The translations under genes were made by a program, and so were the position numbers. A DNA stretch of 64,000 bases from Treponema sp. GTDB lineage: Bacteria > Spirochaetota > Spirochaetia > Treponematales > Treponemataceae. The first letter of the stretch is position 1, and each line of letters begins with the position of its first letter. The notes under the pieces are model-generated. The model did not search any database, had not been told where the DNA came from, and worked only from the letters and a program-made list of their open reading frames with translations. Of the stretch, positions 18,337 through 27,664 are shown one piece after another. The stretch is taken from contig JAFZRP010000011.1 in NCBI GenBank assembly GCA_017619795.1, positions 62,001 to 126,000 of the forward strand. Direction: 5' to 3'.

Positions 18337-18669
18337 CTACCTCGTAATATCTATAATCGTTCCAATATAAGAAGAGTCTTTTGAGCTTGAAGGATTGTGA
18401 TTCTGTTCCTTTTCCTGTTCGCCTTTATTATTTTTTTTCTGCTGACCATAAGACATTGTCCCATGATGTCCATTTTCGTTAACATTTCCGGTATCAGATT
18501 TTTCGTTTGTCTGCTGGATTCTCTGGGCATTTATCATATTCTGTTCAATCTGATTCTGCTGCTGCATAGATTCGCTTAATTGAGCTGCCTGCTGTTGCCC
18601 TGCAACTGCTTTTGCAACGTTAGACAGCTGAGAATACATATTCTGCAAATCTATCGGTTGAACACCCAT
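18337..18669 (-). CDS. Small glutamine-rich hypothetical protein in flagellar operon
   Basis: 110 residues; starts MGVQPIDLQNMYSQLSNVAKAVAGQQQAAQLSESMQQQNQ. The first 60 residues are helical and Gln-rich, and the rest is polar and probably disordered (QQKKNNKGEQEKEQNHNPSSSKDSS). It lies between the fapA-like gene and the SwrB-like gene with 15 and 3 nt gaps, so it belongs to the operon. An AGGAGAGAGGT-type ribosome site precedes the ATG. No catalytic motif is visible; I do not recognise the family. Confidence 0.6.
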   Translation of the reverse strand: MGVQPIDLQNMYSQLSNVAKAVAGQQQAAQLSESMQQQNQIEQNMINAQRIQQTNEKSDTGNVNENGHHGTMSYGQQKKNNKGEQEKEQNHNPSSSKDSSYIGTIIDITR

Positions 18670-18684
18670 ACCTCTCTCCTGGTA

Positions 18685-20655
18685 CTATTCGGTTATTCCG
18701 TCAATTTCTTCCTGCTTTAACGATGGCGGCTCATAATCACTGTGTTTAGGAGTTGGGAAGCCCTTATCATAACTGAACGTAAGATGCTTTGTATCCATCT
18801 TAATTTCATCCATCAAATCTCGGACATATATCTTTACACCTGCGTATACAGTTTCTTCAACCTTTACTTTACCTACAGCCTTCAAATCCTTTAAATGAGA
18901 CTGAATCTTATTGATTTCTGCGTTGATATCATCAAGCTGCTCTTCAAGCTCTTTGTTTTCGTTCTTAAGCTTGGTAAGCTTTTCTTCCTTATCCTGTGGG
19001 AGTCTCTTTCTAACCTTCTTTGTCTGTTCAAGGTTCTGAATATCAAGCTCGTTTGTATTATATTTAGAAGTTTTATCTCCCTGCTGCTTTTGAAGCTCAA
19101 CAAGGCGGATTTTTGCTCTCGGGTCAATACCAACTTCAATAATTGTTTCTGTACCACCGCCTGAAGAACCAATGTATTTAGCACAAACCTCTTCCGTTGC
19201 AAGCAGATGTCCACCGTTTATCTGAGCACGCTTACCACGAAGAAGAATATTTCTCATGGCTGTAACATTTGAGTTCATGATGTAGTCATATACAATAACG
19301 TTTTCTTCAACTTCAACGTTTGTCTGGTCAATAAACTTAGCCCACAGAGATTTGCCTGCCTTTATATAACCGGTACCCTTTCCATGAATACCCTGGCGAA
19401 CAATAATATTTTCTGTGGCTATCAATACAGACGGATCTACGTTTCCGTTTACCTCTATGTTTGTTGCTTCTACCTTATAGCCTTCTTCAACTGCACCTTT
19501 TATTACAACCGTACCAACAAACTTAATATCGCCAGTCTTAACATTAACGGCATCAAGATACTTAATTGGTACAACGGTAACTTTACCGTTAACAAGCATT
19601 ACTTCACCGTCAATTGCAGCTTTAATTGTAACTCCATCACGGTCAAGACGAACATTTTCGCCAAGCTGAATCTGAATATCTTTTCCGTTCTTTGCTTCCA
19701 GATAGCGTCCAAAAATTGTCTTTCCGCCCTTTCCTCTTTCTGCAGGAATCTTTACGGCAAGCGGCTGGTCTGAAATAACGTTCTGAATCTGGTTTAATTC
19801 GTGATAGTTTATATTACCTGTTTCTGAAACCTTAGCCTTAAGCTTCTTAGGGTCAATTTCAAAGTTATAGGAAAGATATGCATCCTGTCCGTCTGTCGGC
19901 TGAATTGCGGCTGCAACCTCAAACGGAATATTGTAAACAGGATTATCAACAAACTCGTAAACCTTTTTAAGGTCGATACACTGTTCAATAACACCCTGTG
20001 ACTGAAGCGAACGAACAATAAGCTCCGGAGAAGCTTCCGCACCACTTTTTCCCGGTGGTGAAACAACGATAGAAGCCTTCATTTCATCCTTTGTTACATC
20101 GACTGAAACAAGAGCATCGCCGGCCTGAACATGTTTATAAGTACCAACTACATTGTATTCGTCATCGGTGCCGGACTTAACATATTTCTTAATAAGGGAT
20201 TCGTCAATTTCGAGAGTATCAGGCTGTTTAACAGCGGCAAGGACTTCGTGTAAGTCAACAGGTAAGCCTTCGCCAATTGCAGGAATAACCTTGAGAACAA
20301 TGTCTGAAGCAAAATGGCGGACATAGAAAAGACCGTCTCTGTTTTGAATCTGAACCTGCTCTTCTTCTTCATCATCAATGATAAGACCGTCTGAGGCAAG
20401 CTTTTTAGCTTTAACAACTGTTGTAGGATCCTGGTAAATTTTTAAAGTCCAGTGCTTCTTTCCCATTCCAAGAAAGCCGTCACTACCACGTTCAACAACT
20501 TCGTACTGAAGGTTAGAAACCTTTGAATCAAGCTGGACAGCCGCATCTGCAAGACATTCATCAATCGTGTCAGCCATAACTTCTACTTGACGAATCTCTT
20601 TATCGATTGCGTACTTATTCCTCATGTCCTCCCGAAGTTTGTCCAGCGTTACCAT
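18685..20655 (-). CDS. FapA/DUF342 polymer-forming beta-solenoid protein
   Basis: 656 residues of the DUF342 (FapA, flagellar assembly protein A) type. An N-terminal part of about 80 residues (Jag-N-like, ADTIDECLADAAVQLDSK...GFLGMGKKHW) precedes the conserved core with PAERGKGGKTIFGRYLEAKNGKD, then a right-handed beta-solenoid of short repeats (VKTGDIKFVGTVVIKGAVEEGYKVEATNIEVNGNV), then a coiled coil near 520-600. ATG 20655 has no ribosome site; GGGAGG lies 2 nt before an in-frame ATG at 20625, so the true start may be there. It follows fliA by 8 nt. Probable role: organising flagellar placement at the cell pole; unproven. Confidence 0.82.
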   Translation of the reverse strand: MVTLDKLREDMRNKYAIDKEIRQVEVMADTIDECLADAAVQLDSKVSNLQYEVVERGSDGFLGMGKKHWTLKIYQDPTTVVKAKKLASDGLIIDDEEEEQVQIQNRDGLFYVRHFASDIVLKVIPAIGEGLPVDLHEVLAAVKQPDTLEIDESLIKKYVKSGTDDEYNVVGTYKHVQAGDALVSVDVTKDEMKASIVVSPPGKSGAEASPELIVRSLQSQGVIEQCIDLKKVYEFVDNPVYNIPFEVAAAIQPTDGQDAYLSYNFEIDPKKLKAKVSETGNINYHELNQIQNVISDQPLAVKIPAERGKGGKTIFGRYLEAKNGKDIQIQLGENVRLDRDGVTIKAAIDGEVMLVNGKVTVVPIKYLDAVNVKTGDIKFVGTVVIKGAVEEGYKVEATNIEVNGNVDPSVLIATENIIVRQGIHGKGTGYIKAGKSLWAKFIDQTNVEVEENVIVYDYIMNSNVTAMRNILLRGKRAQINGGHLLATEEVCAKYIGSSGGGTETIIEVGIDPRAKIRLVELQKQQGDKTSKYNTNELDIQNLEQTKKVRKRLPQDKEEKLTKLKNENKELEEQLDDINAEINKIQSHLKDLKAVGKVKVEETVYAGVKIYVRDLMDEIKMDTKHLTFSYDKGFPTPKHSDYEPPSLKQEEIDGITE

Positions 20656-20662
20656 AATTCAA

Positions 20663-21445
20663 TCAGATAATTCCTTTTCTAAGATTTGTGAGCTTAGCTC
20701 TCAATCTGAGGTTTGCTTTTGTATGAAGCTGAGAGATTCTTGATTCACTTACATCAAGAACTTCACCAATTTCTTTAAATGTTAAATCTTCATGGTAGTA
20801 CAGAACGATTACCATTTTTTCTTTTTCCGGCAGTTCGCTAATAGCCTGGGCAATTACCTTTTTAATTTCTTCTCGTTCAGCAATTACATCCGGGTTTAAG
20901 CTTGATGGAGATTCAATGTTGTTACCGATAGACATATTGTCATTATCGTCGCCGGCATACCAAACATCGTTCAAAGAAAGAATGCTTGTACCAGAAACCT
21001 TCATTACCGTACGATGATATTCATCTTCGGTCATATTGAGGGATTCGGCAATCTCTGTATCTGTAGCGGTTCTTCCAAGACGAGACTCAAGTGTTGCAAT
21101 TGCATCTTCAATTTCTCTTGATTTCTGTCTTACAGAGCGTGGAACCCAGTCTAACTGTCGCAATTCATCGAAAATTGCACCACGAATTCTGGTTACCGCA
21201 TAAGTTTTAAACTTAACGTTTTTAGAAGTGTCGTATTTGCTAATAGCATCCAGCAATCCAAACTGCCCAAATCCAACTAAATCATCGAATTCAACACTAT
21301 TAGGCATACCAACAGCTAGCTTTCCCGCTACATATTTTACAAGCGGCATATATTGGCGTATGAATTTATCTCTTATTGCGGGTGATTTTGTTTTCTTGTA
21401 TTCTTCCCAGAGATCATCTTCTTCCTGTTCATCATTAATTGGCAT
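20663..21445 (-). CDS. fliA: Flagellar sigma factor FliA/WhiG (sigma-28)
   Basis: 260 residues with all regions of a sigma-28 factor: region 2 (IRQYMPLVKYVAGKLA...FDDLVGFGQFGLLDAISKYD, then FKTYAVTRIRGAIFDELRQLDWVPRS), region 3 (LESRLGRTATDTEIAESLNM) and region 4 (LPEKEKMVIVLYYHEDLTFKEIGEVLDVSESRISQLHTKA). AAGGTG precedes the ATG. It should direct transcription of late flagellar genes such as flagellins, none of which is in this window. Its placement after flhG and before fapA means it is made from the early operon itself. Confidence 0.95.
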   Translation of the reverse strand: MPINDEQEEDDLWEEYKKTKSPAIRDKFIRQYMPLVKYVAGKLAVGMPNSVEFDDLVGFGQFGLLDAISKYDTSKNVKFKTYAVTRIRGAIFDELRQLDWVPRSVRQKSREIEDAIATLESRLGRTATDTEIAESLNMTEDEYHRTVMKVSGTSILSLNDVWYAGDDNDNMSIGNNIESPSSLNPDVIAEREEIKKVIAQAISELPEKEKMVIVLYYHEDLTFKEIGEVLDVSESRISQLHTKANLRLRAKLTNLRKGII

Positions 21446-21459
21446 GTTCTTTCACCTTT

Positions 21460-22227
21460 TTATGTTTCTTCAGATAAAATTGAGCTAATTGCCTTCGCCA
21501 TAAGCGACGCATCTTGTATATTGTTTGCATTGTCATCTTTATATTTCAATGCTGAGCTAATGAAATCTGTATTATCAGAAATCATTTCGCCTCCACTTCC
21601 AAATCCTGAGTCTGTATCTTCTGACTGTCCAGAAGAAAGATTCAGATTTGCTAAATCCGGTAAATCGAGAGTGCTTGAACTGCTGGCTGCCTTAGAAAAA
21701 GCACTGCCTGCATCAGTCATTGAAGCAAACTGAGCTCCAGAGCCCTTTTTACCATCATTACCAGTTGAAACTGCTTCTGTTCCGGAGAAATTAGCTGCAG
21801 TTTCTTTATCTCTAAGCGGTACGAATTCACCTACCGGTCCAGAGTCCTGTACAATTGTCTGCTGCTGTCTGTAGTCAGATTCATTCAGCATCTGTCTATT
21901 ATTTCCGACATTATAATGATTACTGTTACCTGTAGGCTCCAGATCAAGCTCAGAAATAACAATATCAGCCTTTGCGCCTGCACTGCTCTTATTTCCACCA
22001 GACAGTGCAACGGAATAACCTAAATCTCCGCCAGAACCGTCCAGATTCAAAAACTTGTTGTAAAGGAACGAAACAAGAATGCCCATTATTGCAAAAACAA
22101 TGGCAAACAGCAGCGCTATCAGCAGAATCCTTATAAATGATGAATGAGAGAAAAAGCCGCAGAAAAGCGACAGGACAAATCCAATCCCGGCAGATATAGA
22201 TACAAGCTTAATATTTATATTCTGCAT
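21460..22227 (-). CDS. Hypothetical membrane protein in flagellar operon
   Basis: About 255 residues. The frame opens at 22245, but GGGAGG lies just before ATG 22227 (MQNINIKLVSISAG), which I take as the start. Two adjacent membrane helices (ISAGIGFVLSLFCGFFS, IRILLIALLFAIVFAIMGILVSF) are followed by a long polar, Ser/Gly/Asp-rich cytoplasmic tail and a short helical end with DASLMAKAISSILSEE. It sits between flhG and fliA. I do not know the family; the layout suggests a small membrane anchor recruiting partners through the tail. Confidence 0.6.
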   Translation of the reverse strand: MQNINIKLVSISAGIGFVLSLFCGFFSHSSFIRILLIALLFAIVFAIMGILVSFLYNKFLNLDGSGGDLGYSVALSGGNKSSAGAKADIVISELDLEPTGNSNHYNVGNNRQMLNESDYRQQQTIVQDSGPVGEFVPLRDKETAANFSGTEAVSTGNDGKKGSGAQFASMTDAGSAFSKAASSSSTLDLPDLANLNLSSGQSEDTDSGFGSGGEMISDNTDFISSALKYKDDNANNIQDASLMAKAISSILSEET

Positions 22228-22287
22228 TTTTTCCTCCCATACCATTAATAGACTAATTATACACCATATTTCTAAAAAATAATAGCA

Positions 22288-23211
22288 TTATTTCTTTTTT
22301 CCAAGGAACTTCTTCAAGAAGCTTGCAACTCCTTCATTATATTCAGGCTCATTCTTTTCAATTTTGCCTACAATATGCTTCAAACATACAGCCGGTTTTG
22401 AAGTTGGATTTACAACAATAAACGGCTTTTGTCTGATTACCGAAGCCTGAACAACAGGATCCTCATAAACAAATCCAAGGTACTCAACCTTATAGCCCAG
22501 GAACTGTCCTACAATATTGATAATTCGCTCTGAAATACGTTTTCCTTCATCTGCAGAATGTACACGGTTTACAACAAGTTTAATGTTTACTGTGCGGTCA
22601 ACAATTTCTGTTGTAATGATTTTGATAATACCGTAAGCATCTGTAATTGCAGTTGGTTCTGGAGTTGTTACAACATAAACCTCATCAGCAGCGGCAACAA
22701 ACTGAAGAACGTTATTAGCAATTCCCGCACCTGTATCTATAATGATTATGTCTGCATTTCCAAGAGAAGCGAACTGCTTCGCAAAGTAATCAAGCTCTTC
22801 CACAGTAAGATTGGCAATTTTGGAGAAACCATTTGCACCAGCAATGAACTTAATTCCAAACTCGGTGTCCATAATGATTTCTTTCATTGTTTTTTTCTTA
22901 TTAATTACGTGCATAAGATTGTACTGAGGTACAATGTTAAGAATAACGTTGACATTAGCCATACCCAAGTCACCGTCAATAAGAATTACCTTTTTACCGA
23001 GCTGAGCATATGCAATGGCCATATTAACGGCAAAGTTTGTTTTTCCTACACCACCCTTACCGCTCGTAATGGCAATAATTCTTGTATTATGATTTCTTGT
23101 ACTGACAGCAGGCTGCTCATATTCTTTTCTTTCAGGAGCACGTTCTTCGCTTGAAAAGCTATCTTCCTTCATCAATTCTCTCAGTTCTTCTACCTGTTCT
23201 TCCATAATCAT
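22288..23211 (-). CDS. flhG: FlhG/FleN-type MinD-like ATPase
   Basis: 307 residues. Deviant Walker A SGKGGVGKTNFAVNMA at about 50-65, switch VILIDGDLGMANVNVIL, and DIIIIDTGAGIANNVLQFVAAADEVYVVTTPEPTAITDAY place it in the MinD/ParA class, and the N-terminal tail (VEELRELMKED) is the region that in FlhG stimulates FlhF GTPase. Together with FlhF it sets flagellar number and location. The start overlaps the flhF stop (ATGA), so the two are coupled. Confidence 0.92.
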   Translation of the reverse strand: MIMEEQVEELRELMKEDSFSSEERAPERKEYEQPAVSTRNHNTRIIAITSGKGGVGKTNFAVNMAIAYAQLGKKVILIDGDLGMANVNVILNIVPQYNLMHVINKKKTMKEIIMDTEFGIKFIAGANGFSKIANLTVEELDYFAKQFASLGNADIIIIDTGAGIANNVLQFVAAADEVYVVTTPEPTAITDAYGIIKIITTEIVDRTVNIKLVVNRVHSADEGKRISERIINIVGQFLGYKVEYLGFVYEDPVVQASVIRQKPFIVVNPTSKPAVCLKHIVGKIEKNEPEYNEGVASFLKKFLGKKK

Positions 23212-24434
23212 TTTTCTCCAAATTTATCTTCAATATGAATCCTGTCTACGTCAAAGCCGGAAAGGTTCTTTAAAAATTCAATAACATTTGCAGGTCTTAT
23301 ATTTCTAGGTACACGCTGTCCGTCGCAAATATAAGAAACGCTCTTATGCTTATCCCATAAAACACTTATGATATTGCCATACTGCTTTGTTTCATCGCAC
23401 TTAGTAATAATAACAGATTCATAAGCAAATGGCTCATAATTCCTGAAAATATTCTGTAAATCGCTTGCCTTTGTTGTTGCTGTTACAGAAAGATATACAT
23501 CCGGATTCATATTTACATCGAGCATGTTTTTCATTTCGCTGATGTGTGTTGAATCATTCGGGCTGTAGCCGCTTGTATCTATGAAAATATAATCAACGTG
23601 TTCCTTGTATTCCTCATAAATCTGGCGAACATCTTCAACAGATTCAGCCTTAAGAACAGATTTACCAAGAATATCACCGAACTTAGAAAGCTGTTCCTGT
23701 GCACCAACACGCATTGTATCTATTGTAAGAATACAGATTTCTGGTTTTGGGAGTCCTTTATTTTTTGCATCGAGAATTGTGTTTGAAGCGAGCTTTGCAA
23801 TTGTTGTAGTTTTTCCAACTCCTGTAGGACCAACAATTATATATACGTGAGGCGGTCTGAAGGTTCTTGGCTTTGCAATCTGAATAGATTCACCAATCCA
23901 GTCTACAACATAGCGTTCTACAAGCTTAAAGTCTTCAAGATCTTCAAGAGAAAATTGATTTCTTATTTTTTCTTCAATCATGCGGATATAAGATACAGTA
24001 AACTCATTCTGCTCGAGCAGCTCTTCTATACGTCTTATTGTCTCGTGCTGATCATTACCCGCATTAAGATTCTTTTTAGAAAGCTCCTCTATCTGCTTTG
24101 TCATTTCATCAAGCTTAGTAGAAACCTGATTCATATGCGAAGCCAACAGAATATTATTCTGCTTTTGCAAAATAGCCTCTTTGTTTTTCTGAAGCTGAAG
24201 CTCTTCAGTTTCCCTGTCGTAAAAATTATCAGAATCATAAGCCTTTCTATGATTTACTGTATAATATACAACCTGAACTTCCTTTTGATTCAGCCACAAA
24301 AAACCGCAACGTTTAAACCGTGTTTCTCTGTTCTCAATGCTGTAATCTTTACCATACATCTGGTAAAGTCTTTCTTTGCATTCATCTAGAGTATCGCCTT
24401 CAATTTTTTGTTTTATACCATTTTCTAATGCCAT
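23208..24434 (-). CDS. flhF: Flagellar SRP-like GTPase FlhF
   Basis: 408 residues: an N-terminal B domain (about 1-100), the NG core with G1 loop IVGPTGVGKTTTIAKLAS (about residue 205), ILTIDTMRVGAQEQLSKF, VDYIFIDTSGYSPND and SVIITKCDET, and SYICDGQRVPRNIRPA near the end. FlhF marks the pole where flagella assemble, and this fits the polar periplasmic flagella of spirochaetes. It lies 8 nt after flhA and overlaps flhG. Confidence 0.94.
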   Translation of the reverse strand: MALENGIKQKIEGDTLDECKERLYQMYGKDYSIENRETRFKRCGFLWLNQKEVQVVYYTVNHRKAYDSDNFYDRETEELQLQKNKEAILQKQNNILLASHMNQVSTKLDEMTKQIEELSKKNLNAGNDQHETIRRIEELLEQNEFTVSYIRMIEEKIRNQFSLEDLEDFKLVERYVVDWIGESIQIAKPRTFRPPHVYIIVGPTGVGKTTTIAKLASNTILDAKNKGLPKPEICILTIDTMRVGAQEQLSKFGDILGKSVLKAESVEDVRQIYEEYKEHVDYIFIDTSGYSPNDSTHISEMKNMLDVNMNPDVYLSVTATTKASDLQNIFRNYEPFAYESVIITKCDETKQYGNIISVLWDKHKSVSYICDGQRVPRNIRPANVIEFLKNLSGFDVDRIHIEDKFGEK

Positions 24435-24442
24435 TTTACAGT

Positions 24443-26575
24443 TTAGTCCTCTTCGTTAGTCGATATTTCCCCCAGTATCTCAACGGAGATATTTCTGCCG
24501 GCGGCATTTACTTCCATATCTGAAAGTACAATTATTCCCGGCATATCCCTTTGTACCGCCGATTTCACGAGTTGTCTTACAGTGTTTGCACATAGAATAA
24601 TCGGCTGGAAGCCTTTTTCCTGTATTCTTGTAACACTCTTACTCACACAGTTTACCCATTTTCGGTAATCAGGCGGATCAAAGGCTACAGATGGTCTTGA
24701 ACCATCTGCCGGATAATACGCATGCTCGTTAATAAACTCAGCATAATCCTGCGAAAGAAGAAGCGCTCTGATTTTCTTATCCTGAGAGTCTGCGTATTGC
24801 ATGCAAATCTGGAGTCCTAAAGCCTCGCGTACCTTTTCTGTGAGTACCCACGGATTGTTGGAAATGCCCGCATAGTTTGCAAGTGTCTCAAGAATAGTAA
24901 CAATGTTTCGTATAGAAACATTCTCCTCCAGAAGATTTTGCAGGACTTTTTCGATCTGACCAATAGTAAGCTTGGCTGTATTAAGAACTTCATCAACAAG
25001 TACCGGATTCCGTTCTTTAACAGTATCAAGGATGGCAGAAACCTCCTGTCTTCCAAGCATCTCGGCAGCATGGGCTCGGATTATCTCTGTAAGATGTGTG
25101 GCTATAATTGTGGGTGGGTCAACAACTACATAGCCAGCTTCTTCAGCCTCCGCCCGTCTGTCTTCCGGTAGCCATATTGCATCCATTCCAAACGCAGGGT
25201 CTTTTGTTTTTTCTCCTTTAAGCGGAGTAATAACGGCGCCTGTGTCCATGCACATATAGTAACCGAGTCTTATGTTCGCATGACCATACTCAATTCCCTT
25301 AATCTTAAAGCTGTAATCATTTGGATCGAGAGTCATGTTGTCCTGTATACGTATTTTAGGAATGACAAAGCCCATATCAAGCTTTGCTTCGTTTCTTATT
25401 CGGGTAATTCTTTCAAGAAGCTCTGCTCCTTTTTCCTTGCTTACAAGCGGAATAAGTGCATAACCGAGCTCAAGCGAAAGAGGATCGAGCATTGAAATGC
25501 TTTCTGTATCGAGTGATGAAGATTTCTGGTCTGTTGCCTTTGCCTGCTCTTCTGCCTGTTTGAGTGCCTGCTTTTGTTTAGTCTGATTTCGTGAAAGTCT
25601 GTAGCCAATAAATATAAACAGTGCTCCAACCGGAACAAGCAGAAACTGAGTACCAGCTCTTAAGGCAATTCCAGTTACAGCTAAAACAATACCGACAATT
25701 TCGTAAATATGTCCGTCGCGGGTAAAATCCTGTTTAACCTGTTCTCCAAGATCTTCATCAGACTTAGTACCGGTTACAAGGATACCGGTTGCAAAAGAAA
25801 TGATAAGGGCCGGCAGCTGCGACATTAAGCCGTCACCAATTGTAAGAATAGAATACGACCTGATAGCACTTGAAAAATCCATTCCGTGCATCAGCATTCC
25901 AACAACCAAACCGCCTATAAGGTTTACAACTGTAATAAAAATACCAGCTTTAACATTTCCAGATACGAACTTAGAGGAACCGTCCATATTTGAGTAGAAG
26001 TCAATCTCTTTTCTGATTGAATCCTTAAGTCTCCTAGCTTCCTGATCATCAATCATTCCGCTGTTAAGACGGTTATCTACATCAAAAAACTTCTGGCTCA
26101 TGGAGTCCAAGCTGAAGCGTGCTGCAACCTCAGATACACGACCTGCACCCTTTGTTACAACGAGCACCTGAACAACGATAAGAATAATAAAGATTACAAA
26201 ACCAATTACAATATTATCGCCCGCTACAATTTTCGCGAACGCCTGAACCATTGCACTCTGTTCGTTTGAATATCCACCAGCTGCAATATTTCCAGATTTT
26301 AAAAGAATAAGCCTTGTTGAAGAAATATTTATACCAAGCCCAAACATTGTTTCAAAAAGAATAATTCGCGGGTATGTCTGGAAGTCTGAAGCTCGTGGGG
26401 TTGCAAGTACAGAAAGAAGAATGATGATTGAGAATGCAAGATTCAAAATCATACATAAATCTATAAGCATTTTAGGGATAGGAATAAAAATCAGGAAAAC
26501 GACGAGAACAGCAGTTACGGCAATATAACTATTCTGTAAAAAATTAATTACTTTTCCACGACTTTCGTTTGCCAT
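24443..26575 (-). CDS. flhA: Flagellar type III export gate protein FlhA
   Basis: 710 residues: eight N-terminal membrane helices (from FLQNSYIAVTAVLVVFLIFIPIP), the FHIPEP-like cytoplasmic loop (SFATGILVTGTKSDEDLG, RFSLDSMSQKFFDVDNRLNSGMI), then the large cytoplasmic domain with GYVVVDPPTIIATHLTEIIRAHAAEMLGRQE and a final VLSDMEVNAAGRNISVEILGEI. GGTGGGG precedes the ATG. It forms the export gate with FlhB, FliP, FliQ and FliR encoded upstream. Confidence 0.97.
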   Translation of the reverse strand: MANESRGKVINFLQNSYIAVTAVLVVFLIFIPIPKMLIDLCMILNLAFSIIILLSVLATPRASDFQTYPRIILFETMFGLGINISSTRLILLKSGNIAAGGYSNEQSAMVQAFAKIVAGDNIVIGFVIFIILIVVQVLVVTKGAGRVSEVAARFSLDSMSQKFFDVDNRLNSGMIDDQEARRLKDSIRKEIDFYSNMDGSSKFVSGNVKAGIFITVVNLIGGLVVGMLMHGMDFSSAIRSYSILTIGDGLMSQLPALIISFATGILVTGTKSDEDLGEQVKQDFTRDGHIYEIVGIVLAVTGIALRAGTQFLLVPVGALFIFIGYRLSRNQTKQKQALKQAEEQAKATDQKSSSLDTESISMLDPLSLELGYALIPLVSKEKGAELLERITRIRNEAKLDMGFVIPKIRIQDNMTLDPNDYSFKIKGIEYGHANIRLGYYMCMDTGAVITPLKGEKTKDPAFGMDAIWLPEDRRAEAEEAGYVVVDPPTIIATHLTEIIRAHAAEMLGRQEVSAILDTVKERNPVLVDEVLNTAKLTIGQIEKVLQNLLEENVSIRNIVTILETLANYAGISNNPWVLTEKVREALGLQICMQYADSQDKKIRALLLSQDYAEFINEHAYYPADGSRPSVAFDPPDYRKWVNCVSKSVTRIQEKGFQPIILCANTVRQLVKSAVQRDMPGIIVLSDMEVNAAGRNISVEILGEISTNEED

Positions 26576-26596
26576 TAGTCCCCACCCAGCAATCTA

Positions 26597-27664
26597 CTAA
26601 TTCAAATTAGAGTTATTTAAAATATGACTATAAATTACAGAAATTACTTTCCAATAATCACTAGGTATTATATCACCAATTTCTGTATCTGTATATAGTC
26701 CTCGCGCTACCGGCTTATTTTCTACGATAGGCTTATCGTATTCTTTTGCAAATCTTCTGATTGTAAAAGCCATTTCGTCTTCACCCTTTGCAGTTACCAT
26801 TGGTGCATCTGCAACTGCTGTATCGTATTTAAGTACAACAGCAAAGTGCGTAGGGTTTGTAATTACTACGTCTGCTTCTGATACAGCCTTTGGTATATTC
26901 TGCTGTAAAAGCTGTCTCTGCATCTGCATAAGGCGGCTTTTTACTTCAGGGTCACCTTCGAGTTCTTTGAACTCCTGCTTTACTTCCTGCTTTGTCATCT
27001 TCATTGTTTCCATGAACTCTCGTTTTTGAACAAAGTAGTCTGGAATAGAGATTGCGATAAAAGAAACAGCTACGAAAATAAGAATCTTAGCAGCCATTCT
27101 CGCAATTTTTCCAACAGCAGGCAGAATCTGACCGTTACTTACAATTTCAACAAGAACAGGAATATCTCCTTTTATAAGGATATATGCAATAATGATTATG
27201 ATTGCAACTTTAAGAATTGATTTTGCAATATTAAAAAGTCCTCTACCGGAAAATACGGTTTTCTTAAAATATTCGCCGAACTTTGGAGCAATTTTTGAAA
27301 ACTTTGGTTCAAGCGGCTTCCAGCTGAAAATAAAGCCTTTATTCTGGATGATGTTGGCAATCAAGCCTGCAACTACAGCGACAAGGCTTGTAGGTAGAAT
27401 CATTTTAATATATTCGCGGAAAAATACAGAAGCAAGCTTTCCGTCCGTTACATCCTGATTTGAGCAGCGGGAAAAGTAATAGGTAAAAATATCAATACAC
27501 TGACCAAGAACCCATTTTGCAATAAAAATGAGCACGACAATAGTAAGCAGCAATACAAGTGAGCTGCCTATTTCCTGGCTTTTTGCGACTCTTCCTTCTT
27601 TACGTGCCTTTTCCAGCCTGTACTCCGAAGGTTCTTCGGTACGGCCTTCATCTTCCGCAGCCAA
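26597..27664 (-). CDS. flhB: Flagellar export gate and substrate switch FlhB
   Basis: 355 residues with a UUG start one nucleotide past the fliR stop; GGAGGTGG in the fliR end serves as ribosome site. N-terminal EGRTEEPSEYRLEKARKEGRVAKSQE, four membrane helices, then the cytoplasmic domain with the self-cleaving NPTH (about residue 268) in VVITNPTHFAVVLKYD, and KEYDKPIVENKPVARGLY after it. Cleavage there switches export from rod/hook to filament substrates. Confidence 0.97.
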   Translation of the reverse strand: MAAEDEGRTEEPSEYRLEKARKEGRVAKSQEIGSSLVLLLTIVVLIFIAKWVLGQCIDIFTYYFSRCSNQDVTDGKLASVFFREYIKMILPTSLVAVVAGLIANIIQNKGFIFSWKPLEPKFSKIAPKFGEYFKKTVFSGRGLFNIAKSILKVAIIIIIAYILIKGDIPVLVEIVSNGQILPAVGKIARMAAKILIFVAVSFIAISIPDYFVQKREFMETMKMTKQEVKQEFKELEGDPEVKSRLMQMQRQLLQQNIPKAVSEADVVITNPTHFAVVLKYDTAVADAPMVTAKGEDEMAFTIRRFAKEYDKPIVENKPVARGLYTDTEIGDIIPSDYWKVISVIYSHILNNSNLN

